Shown here in pieces: positions 1 to 6,960 of a stretch of DNA of 9,311 bases (position 1 is the first letter of the stretch; each line of letters starts with the position of its first letter). This stretch comes from an uncultured Chryseolinea sp. (GTDB lineage Bacteria; Bacteroidota; Bacteroidia; Cytophagales; Cyclobacteriaceae). The notes below the pieces were generated by a model, which had not been told where the DNA came from, searched no databases, and saw only the letters and a list, made by a program, of their open reading frames with translations. The position numbers and the translations under genes were made by a program. The stretch spans positions 1-9,311 of the forward strand of contig CAMLER010000167.1 of assembly GCA_946478915.1 (NCBI GenBank), read 5' to 3'.

Positions 1-561
1 CTTGCGCACCTGGCGGGGAAAGATCCGCTGCAGGCGAGAATGGAGATCATCGAAGATGAACGGTTCCGGAAAGTTTTGACTACGCTTAAGGAGAAGACTA
101 ACTATGATCAGAAATTACCGGAGGGAGGCGGGCGAGGGATTGCGATCATGAGTTCTTTCGGATCTATTGTTGCGTGTAGCATAACCGTTTCAAGGATTGG
201 TTCGGGTATAAAGATTGATAAGGTAGTCGCGGTGATGGACTGCGGGATGTATGTAAATGCCGACACTGTGAAGGCGCAGACCGAGGGGAATATCATCATG
301 GGACTAACAGCGGCGATCAAGCCGGGGATTGTTTTCAAGGAGGGAGTATGTCAACAGAGCAACTACGATAACTACCCGGTGATGCGGATCAGTGAAGCAC
401 CGGAAATAGAAGTTTTTATTATGGAGAACAAGGAGGCACCGGGAGGAGTGGGAGAGTCCGGGCTTCCGCCGGTAGCGCCGGCGTTGGGGAATGCTATTTT
501 TGCGGTGACGGGGAAGAGGGTGCGGAAGCTGCCGGTGGATATTGGGAAGTTGGAAGGGTAG
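1..561 (+). CDS. Molybdopterin-binding subunit of a xanthine dehydrogenase/isoquinoline 1-oxidoreductase (IorB-like) enzyme, 3' part only
   Basis: The reading frame is open from the first base, so the 5' part of the gene lies outside the window; 186 C-terminal residues are visible. They match the end of the large molybdenum-cofactor subunit of molybdenum hydroxylases. The visible landmarks are the VMDCGMYVNADTVKAQTEG stretch, then QQSNYDNYPVMR, then GGVGESGLPPVAPALGNAIF about 35 residues before the stop. In this family the glutamate of the GVGE motif (residue 152 of the visible part) is the catalytic base that activates the Mo-bound hydroxyl. The QQSN..YPV and GVGE.G.PPVAPAL.NAIF wording is closer to the isoquinoline 1-oxidoreductase beta subunit (IorB) group than to classical xanthine dehydrogenase. 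Such subunits usually act with a small 2Fe-2S subunit and oxidise N-heterocycles or aldehydes; the substrate cannot be told here. IorB-type subunits are often exported by Tat, but that end is not visible. The gene ends with TAG and converges on the hydrolase gene to its right. Confidence 0.9.
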   Translation, partial: LAHLAGKDPLQARMEIIEDERFRKVLTTLKEKTNYDQKLPEGGGRGIAIMSSFGSIVACSITVSRIGSGIKIDKVVAVMDCGMYVNADTVKAQTEGNIIMGLTAAIKPGIVFKEGVCQQSNYDNYPVMRISEAPEIEVFIMENKEAPGGVGESGLPPVAPALGNAIFAVTGKRVRKLPVDIGKLEG

Positions 562-573
562 TGGTTTTTTATT

Positions 574-644
574 ACCGCAAAGGCGCGAGGACGCGGAGGA
601 ATGAATATTGAACAAGGAATATTGAATATCGAATGTCGAAGGAT
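574..644. repeat. Intergenic repeat with 7-bp tandem period (GAATATY units)
   Basis: Positions 603-644 read as six consecutive heptamers: GAATATT, GAACAAG, GAATATT, GAATATC, GAATGTC, GAAGGAT, all starting with GAA. Just before them (574-600) is a purine-rich stretch made of AAGGCGC and GGACGCGG-like words. I recall very similar intergenic strings from other Bacteroidota genomes, but this was not checked. The element lies downstream of the molybdenum hydroxylase stop, in the gap between two convergent genes, and has no coding potential. Confidence 0.6.
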
Positions 645-669
645 GCTCGAGCGAAGAGGGTGCGGCTTG

Positions 670-793
670 TTGTCTGAATCGGGATTAGTCAGATTTTAAG
701 ATTAACAGGATTCAATAACTCTCGTCGATGCTGCGCTGAGCGAAGAATGTGATCTCAAGAATCCTTTAATCGTGAAAATCCCAATTCAGACAA
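670..793. repeat. Long imperfect inverted repeat between convergent genes, possible bidirectional terminator
   Basis: The outer arms 670-686 and 777-793 are complementary at 16 of 17 positions (TTGTCTGAATCGGGATT against the complement of AATCCCAATTCAGACAA). An inner pair, 700-712 and 760-771, is complementary except for one unpaired base (GATTAACAGGATT against AATCCTTTAATC). The arms flank a loop of about 47 nt. The right arm ends 7 nt before the stop codon of the minus-strand hydrolase. The position between two converging 3' ends suits transcript termination or mRNA-end protection. The TCTGAAT.GGGATT / GATTAACAGGATT wording resembles an interspersed palindrome I have seen in many environmental bacterial genomes, so it may be a mobile repeat rather than a local invention. 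Confidence 0.65.
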
Positions 794-799
794 ATGATT

Positions 800-1753
800 T
801 TATTTCTTCGCACGTGGAGTCGCCGAGAGGAAGTCGTTAACATCCAACCAATGTACAAACTGATCGAACCATTTATTGCTGGTTCGGTTCGGATTACCGA
901 GACCAAAGCCGTGGCCTCCATCCTGGTACAAGTGAAATTCGACAGGCCGTCCTGCTTTGTACCACGACTCGACAACACCAAATTGTCCGCGGAAAAGAAA
1001 ATCATCACTAGCGATCACGTTGAACATCGGCGGTGCATTCTTCGGCACTTCTACCGGACCCATGCCGCCATAAATTGGACCGATGAAGTCAAGTTCGACG
1101 ACCTTGGAGTTTAATGTAGTGTGCATGGTGAGACCTGCACCAGCAGAGAAGCCGATCATTCCGAGACGGGCAGTATCAACTCCCCATTCTTTAGCGCGAC
1201 TCAAGATCATGTTATAAGCGGCTTCTGCATCTGCAAGCTGGTTCGTCAGGTCCATGCTTGGTCGCGTCGGCGGAGGTGTTGCTGCTCCTTCGGCAGGAGG
1301 TGTCGGAGGAGTAAATGGCCGGGCCATGAACGCTTTGAAGTCGTCGAGCGATTCTGCTGTAGGATGAAGTCGGTACTTAAGTACGAAAGCGGCAATACCT
1401 TTGTCTGCGAGTGCTTGCGCCACTTCCCAACCTTCGTTGCCCATTGACAGCCAACGGAAGCCACCGCCTGGAGCAACAATCACAGCAGCGCCATTTGCTG
1501 TTCCTTTCTTTGGAAGAAATGGTGTCAGCGTTGCCTTCGTAATGTTGCGGGCCATCGGATCGCCCCACTGCCGGAACCATGTTTCGGATGCGGGCTGGTT
1601 ATCAACGCCGCCAGTATTCAGCGGGATTGCATTCGGTTCTTTTGGGACTTCGAGGGGATAGATGGTGCCGTCCTGAGCCAGCGCAAATGTGGTGATGATG
1701 AGAAAGGACACCAGTAAGCTGGCAGTGGTCATTTTTTTGGAGGTAGTAGGCAT
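800..1753 (-). CDS. Secreted alpha/beta hydrolase, acetyl-esterase/lipase (COG0657-like) family
   Basis: The 317-residue protein starts with a signal peptide: Lys6-Lys7, a hydrophobic run at about residues 11-24, and a likely cleavage after Ala26 in ALA-QDG. The mature part has the alpha/beta-hydrolase landmarks. These are an oxyanion-hole loop APGGGFR (94-100), the nucleophile elbow GFSAG with Ser203, an acid at Asp250 or Asp251 in IASDDFLF, and a C-terminal HGFG with His281. The layout fits the esterases often annotated as xylan acetyl esterase-like or 'endo-1,4-beta-xylanase B' hydrolases, which deacetylate sugars or cleave small esters outside the cytoplasm; the substrate is not known. 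A Pro/Ala/Thr-rich stretch at 146-166 interrupts the fold before the helix leading to the nucleophile and looks like a family- or species-specific loop. An in-frame Met8 is a possible alternative start, but Met1 gives a normal signal peptide n-region. The gene appears to be single, with its own upstream gap. Confidence 0.88.
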   Translation of the reverse strand: MPTTSKKMTTASLLVSFLIITTFALAQDGTIYPLEVPKEPNAIPLNTGGVDNQPASETWFRQWGDPMARNITKATLTPFLPKKGTANGAAVIVAPGGGFRWLSMGNEGWEVAQALADKGIAAFVLKYRLHPTAESLDDFKAFMARPFTPPTPPAEGAATPPPTRPSMDLTNQLADAEAAYNMILSRAKEWGVDTARLGMIGFSAGAGLTMHTTLNSKVVELDFIGPIYGGMGPVEVPKNAPPMFNVIASDDFLFRGQFGVVESWYKAGRPVEFHLYQDGGHGFGLGNPNRTSNKWFDQFVHWLDVNDFLSATPRAKK

Positions 1754-1995
1754 AATAGTGGTTTTAGCTAGGTTTCTAACGATTGTAATTCTGTGTTTAC
1801 AATATTAAAAAGGGGGTTTTTACCAAGGTAGGAAAATTAAATGTATTCGACACACTTATTCGGGCGCTCGGTCATTCGGGGGTTTTATTAGATGAAATCT
1901 TTGAAGGATTGTATTTTTCCTGACAGCAGGCCCGGAGGAACACAGGGATGAAAGACTATATAAAGTATACACCCTTGCGTTTTCCGGGACTTGCA
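1754..1995. other. Intergenic region between the AAA+/M41 gene end and the hydrolase start
   Basis: These 242 nt must hold the 3' end of the long rtcB transcript and the promoter of the hydrolase. On the minus strand TACATTTA (1845-1838) matches the Bacteroidota -7 box TAnnTTTG at all but the last base, but I see no TTG at the expected distance upstream, so the promoter is tentative. I found no convincing hairpin with a U-tract after the AAA+/M41 stop, and no open frame or RNA gene. Confidence 0.4.
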
Positions 1996-4071
1996 TTAAC
2001 CACTTATCTCTGACGATACCGCCATCAGATTCTCAATAGCGATTGTGATTTTATTGTCCTGCTCGGCAAGCTTCGCTTGCAGGACGGAGTTGAACTGATG
2101 ATATTCTTCTTTCGTAATAAATCCAGATTTTTCAACCCATCTTTCTGTCGCATACTGCCTTACATATGTCGCTATCATTTCTTCTTCCATCCGCGAATGG
2201 TTTGTCAGATATTCTGCTACCTTCAACAAAAGCAGCTTGTTTCTTTCGAGCAACCTTTCTGCCTCTGCTTCACATTCTCTGATGATAGAAACTGATTCTG
2301 CCGAATACTTTTGGCACATGATAAAAGCGTCTTCATTTTGGGTTCCAACCGCGAGATAAATCGGATCGCTGCCCATTCCATAATTTCGCACGGCTCTGTT
2401 CGCAAGCCTCGACGCCTCCTCAATGTCACTGTATACACCTGAAGATGTCATCTCCACTCCGAAAATCATTTTCTCTGCAACGTACCCGCCAAGCGTAATT
2501 ATGATATCCTTTTTCAATGTGTCCCGAGTCGTCGGTCCTTTTGGAAAATTGATCAGGCAGAAACCTTCCATATCCGATGCGGTCCTTGACACGACAACAG
2601 AAGGAATGATTCTCAATGTCAAAGCAGCCAACACAGCATGACCCGCCTCGTGAACTGCAGTATGCGCCTGTAACTGTGGGTCTATACTACGTCTCAGATT
2701 TTCGAGCTTCAGCTTCGCCTCGTCCGCAAAAGAGAGTACGACGGCGCCATTATCATCTACCAGTTCATACCTGAATTGGCCGTTGTCGTACTTCCAGATT
2801 ATCGTCGCAGGCGTCAATTGGTATTCCAGGATTGCCACAATGAGACCGCTCACTTTTGACTCGATCAGATTTTTTACGGTTGTGAACACTGGCCTGGTTC
2901 CTTGCGCGGGAAACACACCTTCTGCATACACAATGCTTACGACGGATTCATCAAAGGCAATTTTCCAACCAAACTTCTCGCTGACGAAGTCCTGAATTCT
3001 TTTCAACTCCTGACGAATCAATGCTCTGAACTGGGCGCAGCTAAACGATCTGTAGATAATGTGATTATTACCCAATCTCGCTATCTGTTCTGGCCGGAAC
3101 CTTTTCCTCAGCGCTCTTTTAATATCTGCAATTGTGATCTTCGAAGTCGCATCGTGAAATTCATCGGCACTGATGTCTGGATTCATGTTGTGGCTCATCG
3201 CATAGGCTTCGTCCAGGTTCCCCAGCACAAATATCAAACTGTGAGATAAATCCAGCGTCTTGCAAGCAGGCCTTGTGTGCATGCCTTGTTTTACCAGCGT
3301 AATGAGGTCCTGAAGGGAGGAACTCTTGATCCGTGCCTTCAGTTCAGCTTTCGAAAAGTTGTCATCATTAAACAGATTAAAGAGCCCGTTGACGAAATCA
3401 TCACTTATAAAGTATGATGTTGAAATGACCGCATCACTTCTGTCATTGAAATCAAAATAAAAGCCATCAAAAGCTGTAACGAATTCCTCGATTCCTTTTA
3501 TGACAATACCATCTTTAAGAGCAACTCCTTCGTGCACGATCTTTTCCAACCGCTTTAAACAATTGTTTGCCCTGAATAAATAGTACGTGCTGGAACCAGG
3601 GATATACTGGATCTTACCTGAGTCCAGCAAGTCCCAGATCACACGAAGCTTATCTTTACCCAACTCATTTTCGTTGTTGTCCAACGTTCTCGCGAATTGG
3701 AATTCGTCAAGACAAATTATCGCTGATTGTTCATGGAAGAATGATAAATCGTCTGTCAGGATATTTTTCATCCATGAAGCCGAGTCCGATTCAAACTCTC
3801 CCATATCGATGTGGCTATACAACTTTTGGTACTCCATTAATTCGACCAAAGCCTGTACCAACGCAGTCTTGCCGGATCCCGTCAAGCCCCATAGGTTAAT
3901 GTTTGTAGGGCGTAACTGAGCTTCAGGAAAGAGATACCATGGCATCACGAGCGACATCACCTCATCGATGATTTCATCAAGGCCGAGGAATTTTTCCTTT
4001 AATGCGCATCTGACTTGTTCAAGCTTCTTCTTTCTGGCTATCAGTTCCGTATGTAGAGTTTTTGTTTCCAT
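1996..4071 (-). CDS. Soluble Clp-type AAA+ ATPase fused to an FtsH-type M41 zinc metallopeptidase
   Basis: This 691-residue protein has two modules. The N-terminal AAA+ module shows Walker A GLTGSGKT (62-69), IDMGEF (88-93, matching IDMSEY of Clp proteins), Walker B IICLDE (118-123, Asp122/Glu123), sensor-1 Asn285 in FVLGNLD, and a Clp-like FRPEQIARLGN with a likely arginine finger at Arg332. It ends with a C-terminal small subdomain carrying sensor-2 GTRPV (Arg393). This resembles the second ATPase domain of ClpB/ClpC rather than the FtsH ATPase. The C-terminal module (about 465-645) is FtsH-like: HEAGH (474-478) with zinc ligands His474 and His478 and catalytic Glu475, GGYVAEKMIFG (528-538), and SGVYSDIEEA with the third ligand Asp549. 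There is no transmembrane helix, unlike FtsH, so the protein should be cytoplasmic. The aromatic GYVG pore loop is not seen, and about 110 extra residues (roughly 156-268) sit between Walker B and sensor 1. The start lies 3 nt after the rtcB stop, which implies translational coupling. The substrate is unknown; the modules are certain enough, the role is not. Confidence 0.88.
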   Translation of the reverse strand: METKTLHTELIARKKKLEQVRCALKEKFLGLDEIIDEVMSLVMPWYLFPEAQLRPTNINLWGLTGSGKTALVQALVELMEYQKLYSHIDMGEFESDSASWMKNILTDDLSFFHEQSAIICLDEFQFARTLDNNENELGKDKLRVIWDLLDSGKIQYIPGSSTYYLFRANNCLKRLEKIVHEGVALKDGIVIKGIEEFVTAFDGFYFDFNDRSDAVISTSYFISDDFVNGLFNLFNDDNFSKAELKARIKSSSLQDLITLVKQGMHTRPACKTLDLSHSLIFVLGNLDEAYAMSHNMNPDISADEFHDATSKITIADIKRALRKRFRPEQIARLGNNHIIYRSFSCAQFRALIRQELKRIQDFVSEKFGWKIAFDESVVSIVYAEGVFPAQGTRPVFTTVKNLIESKVSGLIVAILEYQLTPATIIWKYDNGQFRYELVDDNGAVVLSFADEAKLKLENLRRSIDPQLQAHTAVHEAGHAVLAALTLRIIPSVVVSRTASDMEGFCLINFPKGPTTRDTLKKDIIITLGGYVAEKMIFGVEMTSSGVYSDIEEASRLANRAVRNYGMGSDPIYLAVGTQNEDAFIMCQKYSAESVSIIRECEAEAERLLERNKLLLLKVAEYLTNHSRMEEEMIATYVRQYATERWVEKSGFITKEEYHQFNSVLQAKLAEQDNKITIAIENLMAVSSEISG

Positions 4072-4074
4072 TTC

Positions 4075-5478
4075 TTAATCTTTTGCCATCCTTACTATTC
4101 GAGGATGAAATTTTGCTTCAATATTTACCAGTGTTGACTGGCTTGACATGACCATTTCAATGTCTTTGTAGGCACCAGGTGCTTCTTCAGGACTTCCACC
4201 GATCAATGTCACTTTCTTAGACTGCAACTCTTTTTTCAGCCCACTCATGGTAACCGAATTTTTTGCTTTAAGCCTCGACATCTTTCGTCCCGCGCCGTGT
4301 GCCGCAGAGTTTAAAGATGCTTCGTTGCTAAGTCCACTTACGAGGTATCCTGGCGCTGTCATGCTTCCCGGAATAATTCCGAAAACGCCATTGGCTGCTG
4401 GTGTGGCACCCTTTCGATGGACGATGTAATCTTCACCCTCGACTTTTTCCTTCCAGGCGAAGTTGTGATGGTTCTCTATCGTTTTGTGCACGTCGACATT
4501 CAACACGCGACAAATGTTTTCGTGAATCACATCATGACAAGCCTTCGCGTAGTCACCCGCAAGGTTCATCGATAACCAGTATTCCTGGCCTTCCGTACTA
4601 TCTAAACTAAGCCATGCAAGATGCTTTGCTTCTCGTGGAAGCTTGCATTGATTCATAGCAATGTCAGTGTAATGCTGAGCAATGTTGGCACCCAGGCCTC
4701 GTGAACCCGAGTGAGACAAGATCGCGGCATAACTACCTGCATGTAGTCCAAGGTTATTTTCATTTTTAACCTCGATGACTCCAAATTCCACGAAGTGGTT
4801 TCCGGAGCCCGAACTTCCAAGTTGTCTAGCGGCCTTCCCATGAAGCCTCTTTAGTAAGGCAGTTTCCTGAAAGGTTTTGTCTTCGAGCACCTTGTGATCA
4901 GGTTTTGAATCCAGTCCGCCATCATTTCCAAAGTGAGTATGTTCTTGCAACACCTTTTTTATTTCGTACGCATGGTGCTCAACATAGCTTCCGGGAAGAT
5001 CGAGGATGCTCAATGCCATTCTGCATCCAATGTCCATCCCTACTCCATAGGGGAGCACTTCATTTTTTGTCGCGAGCACGCCCCCAATGGGAATACCATA
5101 TCCCTGATGAGCGTCCGGCATCAGCGCACCGCGTATTGAAACCGGCAATCGCATTACAAGCTCCATTTGTTGAATCGCATTCATTTCAATGTGCTTGCTA
5201 CCAAAAACGTTAAAATGTTTTGGCCGGTCGTCAAGTTCATAGCTCTTAAAGCTTTCATCGGCTGGCACTTTATAAATTTTATATGCCAGCAAACTGAGCT
5301 GTGTGTCGTCAAGGAATGCTTCCGGATGTTGGAGCACACTTTGTATAAGCGTCAACTTTTCTTCGTTCGGCAAATGTTTGAAGTGCCTGTTCATAATATT
5401 TAACGACAGGCTTTTTGCTACGGCCGAAGGGAAGTTGATGGTTGATAAATCCTTAATATTTAATTTTTGTTTGCCCAT
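4075..5478 (-). CDS. rtcB: RNA-splicing/repair ligase RtcB
   Basis: RtcB ligases join RNA 2',3'-cyclic-phosphate or 3'-phosphate ends to 5'-OH ends through a GMP intermediate, with Mn2+. The 467-residue product carries the whole active site: PDAHQGYGIPIGG (121-133), GMDIGCRM with metal ligands Asp149 and Cys152, GSGNHFVE with His228, LSHSGSRG with His256, ENHHNF with His338, and SAAHGAGRKMSR with His394, the residue guanylylated in characterised homologues. The HRKGATPA and GIIPGSM stretches (354-372) and the C-terminal APGAYKDI (434-440) are also typical. The leading 90 residues before the catalytic core are longer than in E. coli RtcB and may form an extra N-terminal segment. No RtcA, archease or PrfH gene is visible nearby; the direct partner is the AAA+/M41 gene 3 nt downstream. 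Regulation probably runs through the promoter and long leader upstream. The ATG at 5478 fits the spacing and no better start is seen. Confidence 0.96.
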   Translation of the reverse strand: MGKQKLNIKDLSTINFPSAVAKSLSLNIMNRHFKHLPNEEKLTLIQSVLQHPEAFLDDTQLSLLAYKIYKVPADESFKSYELDDRPKHFNVFGSKHIEMNAIQQMELVMRLPVSIRGALMPDAHQGYGIPIGGVLATKNEVLPYGVGMDIGCRMALSILDLPGSYVEHHAYEIKKVLQEHTHFGNDGGLDSKPDHKVLEDKTFQETALLKRLHGKAARQLGSSGSGNHFVEFGVIEVKNENNLGLHAGSYAAILSHSGSRGLGANIAQHYTDIAMNQCKLPREAKHLAWLSLDSTEGQEYWLSMNLAGDYAKACHDVIHENICRVLNVDVHKTIENHHNFAWKEKVEGEDYIVHRKGATPAANGVFGIIPGSMTAPGYLVSGLSNEASLNSAAHGAGRKMSRLKAKNSVTMSGLKKELQSKKVTLIGGSPEEAPGAYKDIEMVMSSQSTLVNIEAKFHPRIVRMAKD

Positions 5479-5613
5479 AGTTTTAGCACCCCAGCAATTG
5501 TTACATGCTGCGTTTAGTACATGAAAGACATGGCTATGCTATGATGAAAGCAAAGCTGCAATCATGCCGAAGCTTGTGCGTAGCTTGTTTTTTTTAAATT
5601 ATGATTGATAGAA

Positions 5614-5649
5614 AAGCAGTATCGAGCTGGTATTTTACCAGTGCTGCTT
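5614..5649 (-). promoter_or_regulatory. Hairpin in the rtcB leader, terminator- or attenuator-like
   Basis: On the minus strand AAGCAG (5649-5644) pairs with CTGCTT (5619-5614), and inside it CTGGTA (5641-5636) pairs with TACCAG (5632-5627) over an AAA loop. An internal loop of 2 and 7 nt separates the two 6-bp stems. The stem is followed by a short U-rich stretch (CUUUUCU). It lies about 65 nt into the predicted leader, so it could attenuate rtcB, terminate read-through from HD-Pnk, or simply be a structured leader. Confidence 0.45.
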
Positions 5650-5721
5650 CGGGGTGATATGTAAACTTAGTACCAACATAGCTTCCTCTGATTAAGTGAG
5701 ACATAGAGGTGAAATGCTACG

Positions 5722-5751
5722 CAAAGGTAGCGCGAGTTACCGGATCGGCAA
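5722..5751 (-). promoter_or_regulatory. Bacteroidota-type promoter for rtcB (TTG-N19-TACCTTTG)
   Basis: Reading the minus strand, TTG (5751-5749) is followed after exactly 19 nt by TACCTTTG (5729-5722). This is a full match to the TTG / TAnnTTTG consensus of the main sigma factor in this phylum, with normal spacing. Transcription would begin near 5715, leaving a leader of roughly 235-240 nt before the rtcB ATG. The -7 box lies inside a small perfect inverted repeat, GCTAC-6 nt-GTAGC (5716-5731), which could be an operator or chance. Confidence 0.7.
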
Positions 5752-5835
5752 TGAAGAGTAGTTAAAATTTTTTAAAGATAGAATTTGTCTAAAGTATTAT
5801 CGTAAAAGAAATGCCTGGGAAGCGAGCGATTCTAA

Positions 5836-6945
5836 TTATGATACTTCGTACTTCACATTGTGGGCTTCATACAACGTAGGAACCTCAAGCTTGCTTAACA
5901 TTCTTTCCAGCACAGTCATCGCGACCGGGTGTTCGCGGTCGTTATTCTGCTTCAGCCAATCATTATAAGGGACTTCAATATATACCAGATTAACACGAGC
6001 TTTGTACGAAGCGCATAAGTCGATCCATTGCGAACGCGTTTGCCGGGTGATGTTTGTCGCGTTCAAAACAAAAGATTCGGCTTTTCTCAAATAGATTTTT
6101 GCTTGTTCTTTCGCAGTCTGGACTACCCATCCGGTTGCAGATACGTCATTCGGCTTAAGCTTGTGTTTCCTCCTGATTTCATCCAAACTAAGTACCGGCA
6201 TGTTGCCACAAAATCTATTAATGTACCTGTCCTTTCCCATGCCAGGCAATCCACAAAGAATCGTTACATCCCCCTTCAAATCATCATATGGATTATAACC
6301 GGGATGAGAATCCTCTTTTTGAAAAAAGACAAATCTTGCGAGATTCGAGCCGAATTCAGGACTGGTATTCCAACATTGCTGCTCTTGACAAAATGCTTCG
6401 AACAGGTCTACACGTTCAAGTAGCTCCTTTTGATCATTGCAAATCCTTCCGAGTACATCAGCTCGCGCCAGCATTGCAAGCAACGGGGTCTCTATTTGCA
6501 GAGCTGCTTCATACAATGCCTTTACAGGATGTTTCTTATCAAAGACCCACAGTGGCAGCCCATGATGGCGCACAAGTGCACATACCTTTTCCCGTAGAAA
6601 AAAGGGTGTTGGTATATCCTTGAAAAGAATACTACGCGTTGTCCGTTCTCCCTTCTTTGCGTGCCCTCGCGAGGTAATCCCGCCAACGTCTTCAATTACT
6701 GTGGTAGATCTCTTTTCAACATCATGCAAAAGGGCCGATGCCCATAACACTTCCTGAGTTGGTATGTCAAGTTTATTAAACTGTTCCAGCGCACAAAGAG
6801 ATTGTAGAACCATTCTTGTGTGCACTGCGACATCTCCTTCAGCATGATGCCTGGAATCTTGCACGACACCATTCATGTCTGCAACCCACCGGAATTCTTT
6901 TTCCAGTGACTCCCAGGTTTTATTTTTTGTTAGTGACCAGATCAT
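5836..6945 (-). CDS. HD-Pnk: bifunctional RNA/DNA end-healing enzyme (HD phosphoesterase + P-loop polynucleotide kinase)
   Basis: The 369-residue protein has an N-terminal HD domain and a C-terminal kinase domain. HD landmarks are HHAEGDVAVH (33-42), ALLHDVEK with His74-Asp75, HAKKGE (95-100), RHHGLP with His127-His128, and RADVLGR with Asp163. The kinase has Walker A GLPGMGKD (232-239, Lys238), SLDEIRRK with Asp255 as the likely general base, LNATNITRQTR (294-304), and a lid region ending in NDREHPVAMTVLERML. This domain order is that of Runella slithyformis HD-Pnk. That enzyme removes 3'-phosphate, 2'-phosphate and 2',3'-cyclic phosphate with its HD domain and phosphorylates 5'-OH ends with its kinase domain, giving ends suited to classical ligases. 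Relatives are often encoded with an ATP-dependent ligase, as here: the ligase gene ends 15 nt upstream. Function is inferred from motifs and architecture; all expected catalytic residues appear to be present. Confidence 0.92.
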   Translation of the reverse strand: MIWSLTKNKTWESLEKEFRWVADMNGVVQDSRHHAEGDVAVHTRMVLQSLCALEQFNKLDIPTQEVLWASALLHDVEKRSTTVIEDVGGITSRGHAKKGERTTRSILFKDIPTPFFLREKVCALVRHHGLPLWVFDKKHPVKALYEAALQIETPLLAMLARADVLGRICNDQKELLERVDLFEAFCQEQQCWNTSPEFGSNLARFVFFQKEDSHPGYNPYDDLKGDVTILCGLPGMGKDRYINRFCGNMPVLSLDEIRRKHKLKPNDVSATGWVVQTAKEQAKIYLRKAESFVLNATNITRQTRSQWIDLCASYKARVNLVYIEVPYNDWLKQNNDREHPVAMTVLERMLSKLEVPTLYEAHNVKYEVS

Positions 6946-6960
6946 AAATTCATTTGTTAA

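Larger units (their letters stand above)
5479..5835 (-). other. Intergenic region/long 5' leader of rtcB
   Basis: These 357 nt separate the HD-Pnk stop from the rtcB start. The promoter (5722-5751) and the hairpin (5614-5649) are listed separately. Between hairpin and start codon there is an A8 run on the minus strand (5595-5588) and several AAGC/GCTT words that could pair in alternative ways. I see no open frame, no tRNA, no clear sigma-54 (TGGCAC-N5-TTGC) site of the kind that drives E. coli rtcBA, and no evident terminator right after HD-Pnk. Confidence 0.5.

Noticed and set aside
794..1661. Several open frames of 67-108 codons opposite or overlapping the hydrolase gene
   Set aside because: They are shadows of the hydrolase reading frame, whose motifs and signal peptide establish it as the real gene.
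5497..5516. Possible sigma-54 promoter (TTGCT on the minus strand) before rtcB, as in E. coli rtcBA
   Set aside because: The GG of the -24 element is missing at the required distance, so only half of the consensus is present.
5570..5595. Plus-strand AAGCT-7 nt-AGCTT hairpin followed by T8, terminator-like
   Set aside because: The stem is only 5 bp and AT-rich, and no plus-strand gene ends nearby. On the minus strand, where the genes are, the run is A8, so it cannot serve as their terminator.
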